Shown here piece by piece: positions 44,162-55,519 of a stretch of 64,000 nt of DNA (position 1 is its first letter; the number at the start of each line of letters is the position of its first letter). The DNA is from Lathyrus oleraceus (lineage: Eukaryota > Streptophyta > Magnoliopsida > Fabales > Fabaceae): positions 413,924,031 to 413,988,030 of the forward strand of contig NC_066583.1 of assembly GCF_024323335.1 (NCBI RefSeq). Direction: 5' to 3'. A program made the position numbers and the translations under genes. The notes under the pieces were generated by a model. That model had not been told where the DNA came from and did not search any database. It was given only the letters and a program-made list of their open reading frames with translations.

Positions 44162-46900
44162 AAGAACGTTCTAGCTAAGGAGATGAATGTTAAAATCTTC
44201 GTATCGACTCAGTAGAATGGACTTAAATAACACCAATAGAAGCAAATTTTGGTCCCTAAGAGACCTCATGATGCATATGATATGAATGCTAAGAATAATC
44301 TATGTGGGGAAAATGTTGCCACAAAGGGAAAGAATCTAGAGAGACTGAAAGTTCGCAGGAGCCTAATGCATTCCATAAGGAAAACTCACTGGGGAGACAA
44401 CGACTCTGGGGGATAAAAAAGATTGCGCGTAGGCCATGCTACGACTACAAACTGCTGGGGGGCACGAGAGATTCCATGAGAATAAATTAATAAAAAGACT
44501 CAGCCGGGGATAAAAGGGGAAAGTCTGCAGGGGAAACGGGTAAATCAGGACAAAGCTGAAGTACTCGATCCAAACAGGGGATGGTGATTTTATTAAGCAA
44601 ACACACACTCAAACTCAACTGGGGAAGAAAACATCTTCAACACAGGATTAACAAAAATATATGATCTACTACAGATTACAGGGTAAGGAGATAACATAAA
44701 TCTGATAGAGAGGACATCTGTTACCGATTAGTGTAAGTATATCAAGAATGATTCGCTGAGGGAAACCAGGAGGTGTATTCATTACCAGTTACTGGGTAAG
44801 AATAAACTGCCGGGGAAAAATCAAAAATAGGGTTTACAATTACCGGTTACTGGGCAGAAGACCAAAGAAAGAGAATATCCTTCATTGGTTAAAGTGAACA
44901 TATCAAGGATAGACTCGAATGGAAGAATATCCGTCATTGGTTAGAATGAACATATCAAGGATAGACTCCGAGGGGAGAAATAGGAATTATATCTATCAGT
45001 TATTGGATAGAAAACCAGAAGAGAGAATATTCATCACCGATTAAAGTGAACATATCAAGGATAGATTTTACAAAAGGGGAAATAGGATTTACAACTACTG
45101 ACTACTGGGCAAAAGACCGCAAAGAGGAGGGAATCCATCATCGGTTAGGATGAACATATCAAGGATTAACCCTTTAGGAATGAAATAGGGATTACAACTA
45201 CCTTTTTACTGGGTAGAATATCAAAAGGAGGATATTCGTCACCGGTTAAGATGAACATATCAAGGATAAACTCAAAGCATGGGAAGAAAATATCTGTCAT
45301 CGATTAGGATGAACATATCAAGGATAGACTTCCTGGGGAAACGTGAAAACGAATCCACTGGGGAAAAAATATTACTCTTGTCGGGTATTGGGCAAAAGTA
45401 AAATACTCAAAATTCGAGAAGAATATTACCAGTTACTGGGTAATAGACTCTCAGGGGATGAAAAGCATTTGTCTAGGTAAGATCTAGAATGAATCGGTCA
45501 ATCAATGACTCAACCTAATGAGGACATAACTCAGGGGGAGTGGTTCCATCCAGATAATCAACTAGGGAAGAAACTGAAATAATAATCATCCACGAGGAAA
45601 TAACTCAGTGGGGAATGAGAAAGGTTAAACTCTTTCTACTTAGGGGGTTGGCACTCTATAATTGAAAGAGGACAGACATACCAAATCTACATGGGAAAAA
45701 AATGCCACCATAGAAGAGGATCAGGGAAATAATGGATCACAAAGTGCAAATAATAATGCAATAATGAAATTTATGAATGTGTATGTATATGTAGATGTAT
45801 ATATGATGATTATGCTGACAAAACAATCACAAAGGATACAAAGGTCACTAGTCTGAATCATCAATGCAACACTCGGCAAATCTCAACAAGAGGGATCCAA
45901 CTGAAGAAAGAGGGGTGAAGGGAGAATGAGAATCATCCATCTAAAAGGATCAACCCTAGCTGGGGAAGAGAACAAGATCAGCCGAAAGTATGCACTATCA
46001 ACTCTGTGGGGAATTTTAGGTCAACACCATATCAAATGGGAGACAACCTTGCAGAGGATCAGACATATTGCTCTAGAATCAATGTTGAATGAAATCCACT
46101 GGGTACTTGAGGGAAATAAAAATCTTGTGTTGGATCTATTCAAACCGCTGAGAAGATGTGTCTACAAATCAAGGGAGGCAATTACAAATTCAGGTGGGGA
46201 AACCAACAAAACTCGGTTGGTGATGCTGGAATGCCGCTGGAGAGGAAACAGAGCTCATGCTAACTGCTCGGGGAAAACCAACAATGCTTCGCATTTTAGG
46301 GCTACCGGTTTTCAGACCGCTGATGATGTCCCTTGAATGAAATAGATTGCTCTTAAAGTAACTGCTTTTATTATTTAAGAAAACATGATTTTGGTTTTAA
46401 ATTAATTTCAAAATGATCATCATAAAATTTAAATCTATTTGGATGAAAGATAAGAGTGGAAAAATTGGATAAAAAGCTCGACTTTATTAATAGAATGGTA
46501 GCCTGTAAATGACAAGACTCCATAGATCTTTACAAAAGTTAAAAAATGGTAATTTACATGGAAAAGGGATACATTGAATACAATGATCATTAATCCTTCT
46601 ACCGACTTCAAAATCCACTGTGCTCTTTGCTTTGGTTGAAGATGAATCAGAATAAAATGACGTGCTCAAGAATGTCTTCAAAACTGAGGATCAACATGAT
46701 GCAGTTACTTGCCATGATCCCTAATTTTTGCATAAATTTCCCCAACATGGAGTACTCAATTTATCGGGATAAATATCTTCTGTTTTATGTCTATAACTTT
46801 TGCCTCGATCGCCCTTTCAAGTTTTCAATCCACCGAGACGCTCATTTTTGCCTAAGCCGCCCTTTTGGGTTTTCAACTTAGCGAGCTATTCTTTTCTTTT
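44162..46900 (-). repeat. 3' UTR of T6 with imperfect tandem repeats
   Basis: 2.7 kb without conserved coding. On the plus strand the word GAACATATCAAGGATAGACTC recurs in shortened forms at about 44740, 44890, 44945, 45048, 45150, 45248 and 45310, with TACCGGTTACTGGGCAGAA in between; it is the reverse complement of the T4 array. The copy number and spacing differ from T4. Frames such as 45926-46336 are not conserved. Confidence 0.75.
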
Positions 46901-47510
46901 TTATGCGAAGTATTTCTTGACTGTATCGGCGTTCACGGGACAAGTGAACTCTTCACCATACATAGTTGTGAAAATCAAAGCACCGCCTGAGAAGGTTCTC
47001 TTGACAACATATGGGCCTTCATAATTAGGAGTCCATTTTCCCCTGACATCTGGTTTAAAAGATATAATCTTCTTGAGCATAAGGTCACCTTCTCTGAACA
47101 CACAAGGTTTGACCTTCTTATCAAAAGCTTTCTTCATTCTCTACTGATATAACTGACCATGACACATGGCAATTAACCTCTTCTCTTCAATTAAATTCAG
47201 CTAGACATACTTGGTCTGACACCATTCAGCTTCAGTCAACTTGGCTTCTATCAAGACACGCAATCATAGGATCTCAACCTCTACTGGGAGGACAACTTCC
47301 ATGCCATAAATAACTGAGAAAGGGGTTGCCCCTGTTGAAGTGCAGACGGATGTACGGTACCCATGCAAAGCAAATTAGAGCATCTCATGCCAATCCTTAT
47401 ATGTCACAACCATCTTCTGAATGATCTTCTTGATATTCTTGTTTACAGCTTCAACAGCCCCATCCATCTTAGGTCTTTAAGGATAAGAATTATGATGTGC
47501 AATCTTAAAC
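46901..47510 (-). pseudogene. Integrase C-terminal part (T6)
   Basis: It ends with VNADTVKKYFA and TAA at 46901-46903. Readable segments are MKKAFDKKVKPCVFREGDLMLKK (in parts), KWTPNYEGPYVVKRTFSGG, LIEEKRLTAMCHG and, near 47450, the region of the catalytic Glu. At 47510/47511 the integrase code joins RNase H code. The zinc site, WGIDM and the second acidic position are therefore gone. The frame is the same as that of the RT, so the deletion is in frame. Stops occur near 47140, 47200 and 47375. There is no chromodomain. Confidence 0.85.
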
Positions 47511-49331
47511 GGAAAATGTGTGCCTTGAGGAGTAATAATCATTGCTCCAATTCCATTACCATGTTGATTAACAACTCCATCAAATACCATACCCCAACGG
47601 GAACCAGGTTTTGGCCCTTATTCAAGCAATGGTTCATCACAATCTTTCATCTTCAGGTACAAGATCTCTTCATCAATAAAATCATATTGCACTGACTGGT
47701 AATCTTCAATTGGTTGGTGGGCCAAATGGTCAGCCAAGACACTATCTTTGATAGCTTTTTGAGATAGGTATTCGATATCATACTCTAACAATAACATCAG
47801 CCAACGGGAAATCCTCCCAGTTAAAGCAGGCTTCTCAAAAATATACTTGATTGGATTCATTTTGGATATCAACCAAGTGGTATGATTCAACATATACTGA
47901 CGCAGACGCTTAGCATCCCAAGCCAATGCGCATCAAGTCTTTTCAAGCATAGAATACCAAGTCTCACAGTTGATGAATTTCTTACTGAGGTAGTAAAGAG
48001 CATATTCTTTCTTTCCATTTTCATATTGCTGACCAAGAACACAACCCAAAATTTCATCAACCACAGTCAAATACATGATCAATGGTCTTCCTTCAACAGG
48101 TGAAGTCTGAATCAGAGGCTCAAGCAGATACTCTTTGATACTGTCAAAAGCTTTCTGGCAGTCTTCGCTCCAATCACACAACTGATCTTTCTAAAGAAGC
48201 TTGAATATAGGTGCCCACGTGGCAGTCATATGCGAAATGAAGCTTGAGATATAATTAAAGCGGCCGAGAAAACCTCTGACTTGTTGCTCAGTTTTGGGCG
48301 CAGGCATTTCTTGTATTGCTTTGACCTTGGCAGGATCAACCTCAATACCCTTCTCGCTGACATTAAAGCCCAACAACTTACCAGAATGAACACCAAATGT
48401 ACATTTATTGGGATTCAAGCGGAGTTTGTACTTCCTCAAACGCTGGAACAACTTCAACAAATGCCTAATGTGTTCTTCTTCATCACTTGATTTAGCAATC
48501 ATGTCATCAACATAAACTTCAATCTCTTTATGCATCATATCATGAAAAAGAGTAGTCATCGCTCTCTGGTATGTTGCACCAACATTCTTTAAACCGAAAG
48601 GCATCACTCTATAATAGAATGTTCCCCAAGGTGTAATGAATGTGGTTTTCTCCATATCTTCGGGTGCCATTTTTATCTGATTATAATCGGAAGATCCGTC
48701 CATAAACGAAAAGAATTTGAATTTATTTGTATTGTCTACGAACATATCAATACGTGGCAAAGGGAAATCATCTTTCAGACTATCTTTGTTCAAATCTCTG
48801 TATTCAACACACATACGGACTTTTCCATCCTTCTTAGGAACAAGCACAATATTGGCCACCCATTGCGGATACTCGGCAGTAACAAGGAAGTTGGCCTCAA
48901 TCTACTTTTGCACTTCTTCTTTGATCTTCACTGCCATATCAGGATGAGTCCTCCTCAACTTCTGCTTGACTGGCGGGCATTCTAGCTTCAACAGTAATTT
49001 ATGCTCGACAATCTCAGAATCCAAACCAGGCATGTCTTGATAGGACCAAGCAAACACATCTGAATACTCTTGGAGAAGATGAATCAACCCCTTCTTAACC
49101 TCTGGACACAATCGAGACCCAATCTTGACTTCCTTCACCTCATCTTCGGAACCCAAGTTGACTAGCTCAATTTGCTCTTCGAATGGCTGAGTGGCTTTTT
49201 CCTCGTGCTCAAGTAGACGAGACAATTCATCAAACATTTCTTCATCACTTTCTTCCCCAACCTCAAACACAGGGAATTCAATTTTTGGTGAAGGAGTAGG
49301 ATCATTGTATTCAATGGGTTTAGAAACCAAC
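47511..49331 (-). pseudogene. Reverse transcriptase, first RNase H and start of second RNase H (T6)
   Basis: From the acceptor at 49332: VSKPIEYNDPTPSPK linker, DVFAWSYQDMPGL, VPKKDGKVRMCVEYRDLNK, SFMDGSSDYNQIK with the palm Asp, and YVDD at 48503-48514. The first RNase H follows to about 47750, with YLTVVDEILGCVLGQ lacking the usual catalytic Asp. The second RNase H starts (GMVFDGVVNQHG, IITPQGTHFP) and stops at the deletion at 47510. One frame, with stops near 48900, 48190, 47935 and 47620. Confidence 0.9.
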
Positions 49332-49585
49332 CTCCATAATGATTTGATACGTTGATTTTAGAGAAGTGAATTGTAACCAAATATCATGCAGATGGATAAT
49401 TATTATTTATTTATGTTTCATGTGATTACCATTTTCAGAAAAGCAAAAAGTAGAAAATAAAAACATCATAGATGTGGATGAACAAAATTGCATTTTATTG
49501 ATGATCAATTTGAAATATGCCCAACAATGTTCACTTCTCCCTTAGGCATAGGAGAAGGAATTTCAAAAAAAATTAAAAAAATTAC
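49332..49585 (-). other. Predicted pro/RT intron of T6 (254 bp)
   Basis: Donor TCTAA|GTAATTTT at 49585 and acceptor ATTATGGAG at 49332 (minus strand). A stop codon overlaps the donor. Removal joins the two frames without a shift. The acceptor has GAG in place of CAG. Confidence 0.72.
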
Positions 49586-50628
49586 TTAGAGCGATGAACA
49601 ATAACAGGAATATCAACAACAATCCAATTGTTGCAAGCCTTTCCATGCGTCACAAAATTTGTGTTGTCTTCATCTTTGCCAGCCTCGATCACTACAATTG
49701 AGTGTTGTTCATTACCATGGAAGAATCCTCCGCTACGGAAACTAGGTTGCATATCTCCAACTTTGACAACAGACATCCCTTGCTGGAAACCCAAACCGGC
49801 TCGGTTCTTGTTATCGGCGACCTCTACCATCTGGCTCCACTGATCAGAACTCCCATCTTCGATAATCTTCTGAGCGTATTAAAAAGAGGACATAGGTGCC
49901 CCAACTTTCTTCTCCTCATCAATAGATTAAGCTTGGAACAGGGTTCCAATCTCATCCTCAGCTTCCACATACAAGAAAGGCGACAGGTGACTTACCAACA
50001 GTGCTTTCTCTCCGCCCATAATGACGAGCTTTCAATTCTTCACAAATTTCAACTTTTGGTGCTGCATGGACGTAATAGCTCCAGCGTCATGGATCCATGG
50101 CCTTCCTAACAAGCAATTATAGGCGGGGTGGATGCCCATTACTTGAAAAGTAATCTGGAAATCACTCGGACATATCTTTACTAGAAGGTCCACTTCTCCT
50201 ACAACAGTCTTGCAAGAACCATCGAATGCTTTGACGATCACGCCACTGTACCTCATCGGAGCGCCTTGATACGTTAGTATTGACATAGTTGACCTGGGGA
50301 GCACATTCAACGAAGAACCGCTATCAACCAACACATTTGACAACACATCGTCCTTACAAGTCATTGATATGTGTAATGCGAGATTGTGATTTCTGCCTTC
50401 CTCGGGAAGTTATTCATCACCAAAACTCAAGTTGTTGCAGGAAGTGAAGTTAGCCACAATATGGTCAAACTGATCCACTGTTACATCATGTTTAACATAA
50501 GCTTGCTCCAATACTTTTTGCAATGCTTCCCTATGCGCTTCGGAATTCATAAGGAGAGACAACACTGAAATTTTCGAAGGAGTTTGGAGCAGCTGCTCCA
50601 CCATATTGAATTCACTCTTCTTGATCAA
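49586..50628 (-). pseudogene. Aspartic protease region (T6)
   Basis: The active-site box reads VLVDSGSSLNVLPRSTM near 50300-50335, so DSG replaces DTG, a variant tolerated in the family. GVIVKAFDGSCKTVVGEVDLLVKI and CLLGRPWIHDAGAITS follow. The C-terminal stretch RSGGFFHGNEQHSIVVIE up to DIPVIVHRSK reaches the splice donor. The frame is that of gag; stops near 50372, 50030, 49925 and 49880 interrupt it. Confidence 0.87.
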
Positions 50629-52877
50629 TCATAGTACCTCATCATCCTCACTAGGCTTCAAATTGCTGGATTCACCAGACTGAAACTTTGGAGCACTAAC
50701 TGGATATGCTGTAGGTACCTCTACCTTCTTACCAACATCTTCTACATGTTTTGGGATAACGAGACCAAAACCACGACGGCCACGGGTCACCTTTGTAACA
50801 TCAAAAATGTTCACAATGGAATTAGTCATAGGAAATGAAACCTCTTAACCATTCTCCAACATAGTAGCATTATACTGATATGGAACAACTCTATCGAATG
50901 CATACGGGATGGGACCTGCTAACCGTATCACTAAAGGCGATACCAATCTATTGATGTTATTACTGCTGCTACTATCGAACTGGATTACCACCCTCTCAGG
51001 GGTCTTAAACACTGGCACTATGACATTTACATCATCTATATCCGTCAACTGTTGAATCTGGACTACATTCCCATCCATTAACTTCTGGATATCTCTCTTG
51101 ACAATTGAACACCCACGAAGGTTTACACTTCAAATCGCATAACCGTCATGGTCGTGCTTACAATTACTAATAGTACATAGGGTCTTATGCATCTCTACCA
51201 AGGACTGACGAATACGTCGCACATCGAACACTCGAAAACTTCCTAGACAACCATCTACCATATTAATAGAGGAATTACCATGAGCAGACAATGGGTTAAC
51301 TTTCACATTCGGTGCATGGTCCTCAAAGGACACCATCCCACTCTTTACAAGCTTCTGGACCTCATACTTCAAAGGGTAGCAATTCTCAATATCATGGCCG
51401 GGATCTCCTTGATGAAAGGCATATCGGAGTTCTGGCTTATACCACCATGGAAGTGGTTTTGGAATTTGTGGCGGATTCCTCGGCGGAAGCAGGTTCTTGA
51501 GAACCAAAGATGGGTATAGTTCTGAATAGGTCATAGTAATAGGGTCAAAAGATGAATTTTTTCTTTCAAAATGTTGTTGATTATTGTTGGTGTTGTTATT
51601 GTAGTTGTCTGTTCTTTGTTGTGGCTGTTCTTGACGGTACTGTTGAACTGACATTGATTGGTTGTTAGAAAATACTAGAATAACTGATGAAACTTGGTGA
51701 TGATGTTGACGCGATTGCGGACTTCTTCTGACATGAGGCGTCCTTTGCTTCCCTACTGATACTGCATTGGTTTCGCCTTCCTTCTTCCTACCGAAACCGC
51801 TACCATACTTCTTGCTTGATGATACCTCTTCCTTAGACAAGCGTCCTTCTCGGACACCTTCCTCTAACCTCATCCCTATGTTTACCATTTCGGTAAAGTC
51901 ACTGGAGGCACTAGTAATCATTCGTTCGTAATAAAACGAACTCAAGGTCTTAAGGAAAATCTTGGTCATCTCTTTCTCTTCCAACGGAGGGTTGATCTGA
52001 GCGGAAATCTCTCTCCACCTCTGGGCATACTCTTTGAATGTCTCTTTGTCCTTCTAAGACATCGACCTCAACTGGTCTCTATCGGGTGCCATGCCCATAT
52101 TGTACTTATACTGCTTCACAAAAGCCTCACCCAAATTATTGAACGTGCGAACACTTGCACTATCCAACCCCATGTACCACCTCAGAGCGGCACCAGTCAG
52201 ACTGTCTTGGATGTAGTGAATCAATAACTGATCATTATCAGTTTGTGTTGACATTTTCCTGGCATACATGACAAGATGGGTAAGTGGGCAGGTATTTCCC
52301 TTAATCTTTTCAAAGTAAGGGACTTTGAACTTCATCGGGATATTGACATTTGGCACTAAGTAGAGTTCAACAGCACTCTTACCAAACAATTCCTTACCTC
52401 TCAAAGTCTTCAATTCCTTTCGCAGCTCAATAAATTAATCCTTCAACTCATCCATCTTCTCATAAACATTCGGACCCTTAAAAGGCTCGGAATGGTAGAT
52501 GGTGTCCTAAACACAAGGTAAAGTGTGAACAATTGGAGGCGAAACATACATGACCGGGCTAGATGTCGGCATAGAAGCAAAAGTAGACGCAAACACTTCA
52601 AGCACAAAGTTCGGTGGCATTCCACACAGGAATTCGGCAGGCATAGTCTCAGCAAACTGAGTGGCAGACACGGTTGAGGTAGCAACCTCTAAGATGACAG
52701 CCCTCTAAGGAGGAGGATTTCCGGGCATTCGAGAAGACTGACTTTGAGTAGCTAAAACATACTTCATCATGGAAGTCAAGCGAGCAATTTTGTCCTTCAT
52801 CTCCTGGTTCTCTTGTTCCAAGTGTTCCATGATTCTCAGTTGATTGGTGCGAGTGTTGTATCGGTGAGTCAGCTTGG
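50629..52877 (-). pseudogene. Gag region (T6)
   Basis: One frame throughout, with stops only. Conserved Met at 52830 (MEHLEQENQEMKDK), a Pro/Ala/Ser-rich part, FVVPNVNIPMKFKVPYFEK-like segment, the core TGAALRWYMGLDSASVRTFN, FVKQYKYNMGMAPDRDQL, an Asn/Gln-rich linker and the knuckle-like site YAFHQGDPGHDIENC near 51385-51425, where the first Cys is Tyr. Then HDHDGYAI. It would package element RNA. The linker to the protease continues in frame, which supports a single Gag-Pro polyprotein. Confidence 0.85.
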
Positions 52878-53134
52878 CTGAAGCATAGAAGAATAACCAG
52901 TAAGACATCTGGCGGAAGAAAAACCTGTTATGCAAATGATGCATGAAATGCAATGTTTTTATTGTTTTTATTTTCAAGGAACATACTATTTTATTTGCAA
53001 ATATATAATAATAACAATTGTGACAATCAGATTAACCATAAAAATCTCTTGTATTCATATTATTTGGAAGGATTACATTGAGTACAATTTCAAAAACCAA
53101 AGAACAAGTACAAGAAAAATGGAAACTAATCATC
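52878..53134 (-). other. Spacer between ORF1 and gag, possible intron (T6)
   Basis: 257 bp, AT-rich. At the gag end the minus strand has TTATTCTTCTATGCTTCAG, resembling a 3' splice site, at the same place as in T3. No conserved protein is present. Confidence 0.4.
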
Positions 53135-54643
53135 CTAAGGATCCCCTAACAACAGTGTCAGATGATCTGGCCGCAGACGCGTACTTCCTTCGGATGCGTC
53201 GAATCTCTGACTCAAAGGAAATCTTCATCTGAGCCTTCTCGACGACAAGCTGATCAACGATCTTCTTCCAAGCACCGGAAGTCCGAGGCATATACTATAG
53301 GGAGATGGACCCTCTGGCTTTCTCTGTCTCTTCACTGCTCGGTCTTCAAGAAGTTCGATAAGTGCATCTTTGTCTTTTGACTCAAGCCTCAACTCCTCAT
53401 GCTTTCTGCTTAAAGCATGGAACCACTCTTCCCACATATCTCTCTCTTGCTTCATCTTGGTGAGTGCGTCTTCCAAATCTTCTATATCTTGGTTAGGGAG
53501 AGTTAATGGCTCAACCACAACCATAGACATAGGTCTCTCACAAGCATAAGTCATCTTCAACTCCAAAGCTCTCTTCTTCACCCAAGTAGTGTAAGCTTCC
53601 AAAGCTACACAGTTGTGAAGACTAAGCTCGGATCTTTCTTTCCTATGCATGTTATGCCAAGCGTGTATCGTCTTATGCTTCAAATGTTGGGGGTCTTTAC
53701 CCTCTCGATAGAAAAGGCCTTCTAACTGAGTGTTATTAGGTTTGTCTCTCAAGGGGAACCCAAGTTGACGACGAGCCAAAGTAGGGTGGTAGTTGATTCC
53801 TCCTTGTGTACCAATGAGAGGAGCATTATAGAATTCACCACAACTATCAATAATATCCAAGCTACTCAATAAATAATCATACCAAACTATATCATCATTA
53901 GTGAGAGACATAAGTCTCTGAGACCACCGTAGACATTGTTTGTTCTCCATAAAAGCAGGTGTCTGAGGTAAGTGCAAAATAAACCACTTGTACAGAAGAG
54001 GAACACAACACACAATAGTCCCACAACCTTTTGAATTCCTTAGATGCAAAGAGGAATACATATCACCCAACAAAGTAGGCACAAGATTCCTAATCAAGAA
54101 GATTCTAATGGCTATAACATTAACAAAACCGTCAATGTCAGAGAACAAAGCCAAACCATAGATGAGCAACACAAAGATGGCTTCAAAAGAATCAAAACTA
54201 CCGGCTTGAGAAAAGGCAGTAGCTTTCCCTATAAGGAACTCTAAAGTCAACCCAAACATTCCTCCTTTCTTCACCCAATGAGCCTCAATCTCATACTTCT
54301 TCAGATGAAGAGCTTCAGCTATAAGATGAGATATGGGAATCTCCTCCAATCCACTAAAAGGAACCTTGTCAGAAACAGGTATTCCCAAGAGATGGGCATA
54401 CTACTATAACGTAGGCATAAGTTGATAATCAAGAAAAGTCAAGCAACTGTAGAGAGGGTCATAAAACTGAACCAACACACTCAAGAGTCCTTCAACCACA
54501 TCAGTAGACAAAATAAATAGAAGCTTCCCATGACGTTGCTTGAAGTCCAAATGATCTAATACAAAAGATGATAGCTTCCTTAACTCTTTCATGTCGGGAC
54601 ATCTGAAATTGTACTTCTTAGTGTTCCTTCGTCCATAATCCAT
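53135..54643 (-). pseudogene. Ogre ORF1 protein, broken (T6)
   Basis: The best preserved ORF1 of the window. Start ATG at 54643 (MDYGRRNTKKYNFRCPDMKE). One frame contains LVQFYDPLYSCLTFLDYQ, AHLLGIPVSDKVPFSGLEE, AEALHLKKYEIEAHWVKKGG, PTLLGDMYSSLHLRNSKG, CCVPLLYKWFILHLPQ, QRLMSLTNDDIVWYDY, ARRQLGFPLRDKPNNTQLEG and a C-terminal helix rich in Glu and Lys. Two adjacent stops near 54400-54405 and a frameshift near 53295 near the end break it; the tail is readable to about 53135. About 500 codons. Function unknown. Confidence 0.85.
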
Positions 54644-54790
54644 GGTCTGAAAATATTTGCAAATAAAACCTCAGTTCCTTGAAACTATTTTTCATGTGAT
54701 GAATGTCATGATGCGCATGAATGCATGAATGCAAGAATCACAAATAAGGGATCACGCACAAGGTAAACAAACAAAGGTCAAGGGATAAAT

Positions 54791-54880
54791 CAAGTCATTT
54801 TCAGATCAATCATCCATTTTGGTGGATTATGGTTTTCAGCTTATCAACACCCAAGTTCCATTGATATTGACAAGACTTGA
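54791..54880 (-). promoter_or_regulatory. Conserved leader stem-loop (T6)
   Basis: The block 54809-54868 differs from T2 and T3 at two of 60 bases. The stem (ATCAAT at 54805-54810 with ATTGAT at 54860-54865, plus CAAGTC with GACTTG outside) is weaker than in T2 and T3, with several mismatches. Confidence 0.5.
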
Positions 54881-55491
54881 TGAATCAACCAAGAATCAAG
54901 GGTTTGATGTGAATCACGAGCATGGAGTCAGGTTAAGAACCACCCCAAAGGAGTGTACTAAGGATAAAACCTGTAAATCATGTTCTAAAAAGTTCCCAGA
55001 GTCTTAATTCCATCTATCGGATATTACAGGTTAGGATGACTGACTCATCAACCCATAATATTCTCAAGAGAAACACGTCTGAGTGTAGTATCGCTTAACA
55101 ATTGTTATCAAGTCTACACTTGAACAGTCTCCGCACTACGTCCTAAATAGGCCAAGTTGGGTTAAATGTTCTACAGTCCTCAGCTTCTCGGACCCCAAAT
55201 CAGAGAAAATAATGCCTAACCACAAATAACTTGTGTGACATCAATAACTCCAAAAGGGTCCCCACTTAGTAGATGGGTCTCAAGCCAACTTGTTAAGGAC
55301 TACTCCACACAAGTCGAACATGACTATACCATCCTCCTATCTTAATTGCACTCAAGTTCGAGTTAGAACTTATCTCACCGCTCAGAGATCACCAAGCACA
55401 ACAAGAAGATTATATCATACAAACAAATACACAAACATCAAATACACAATTATATACACATAAAAACGTAGGCTAAACCCACTGAGGACTA

Positions 55492-55510
55492 CTCCCCAGC
55501 AGATTTTCCA
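55492..55510 (-). promoter_or_regulatory. Primer-binding site, tRNA-Arg type (T6)
   Basis: The minus strand reads TGGAAAATCTGCTGGGGAG, nine bases after the LTR end at 55520. The distal part CTGCTGGGGA is as in T2. Confidence 0.72.
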
Positions 55511-55519
55511 CTTAATTTT

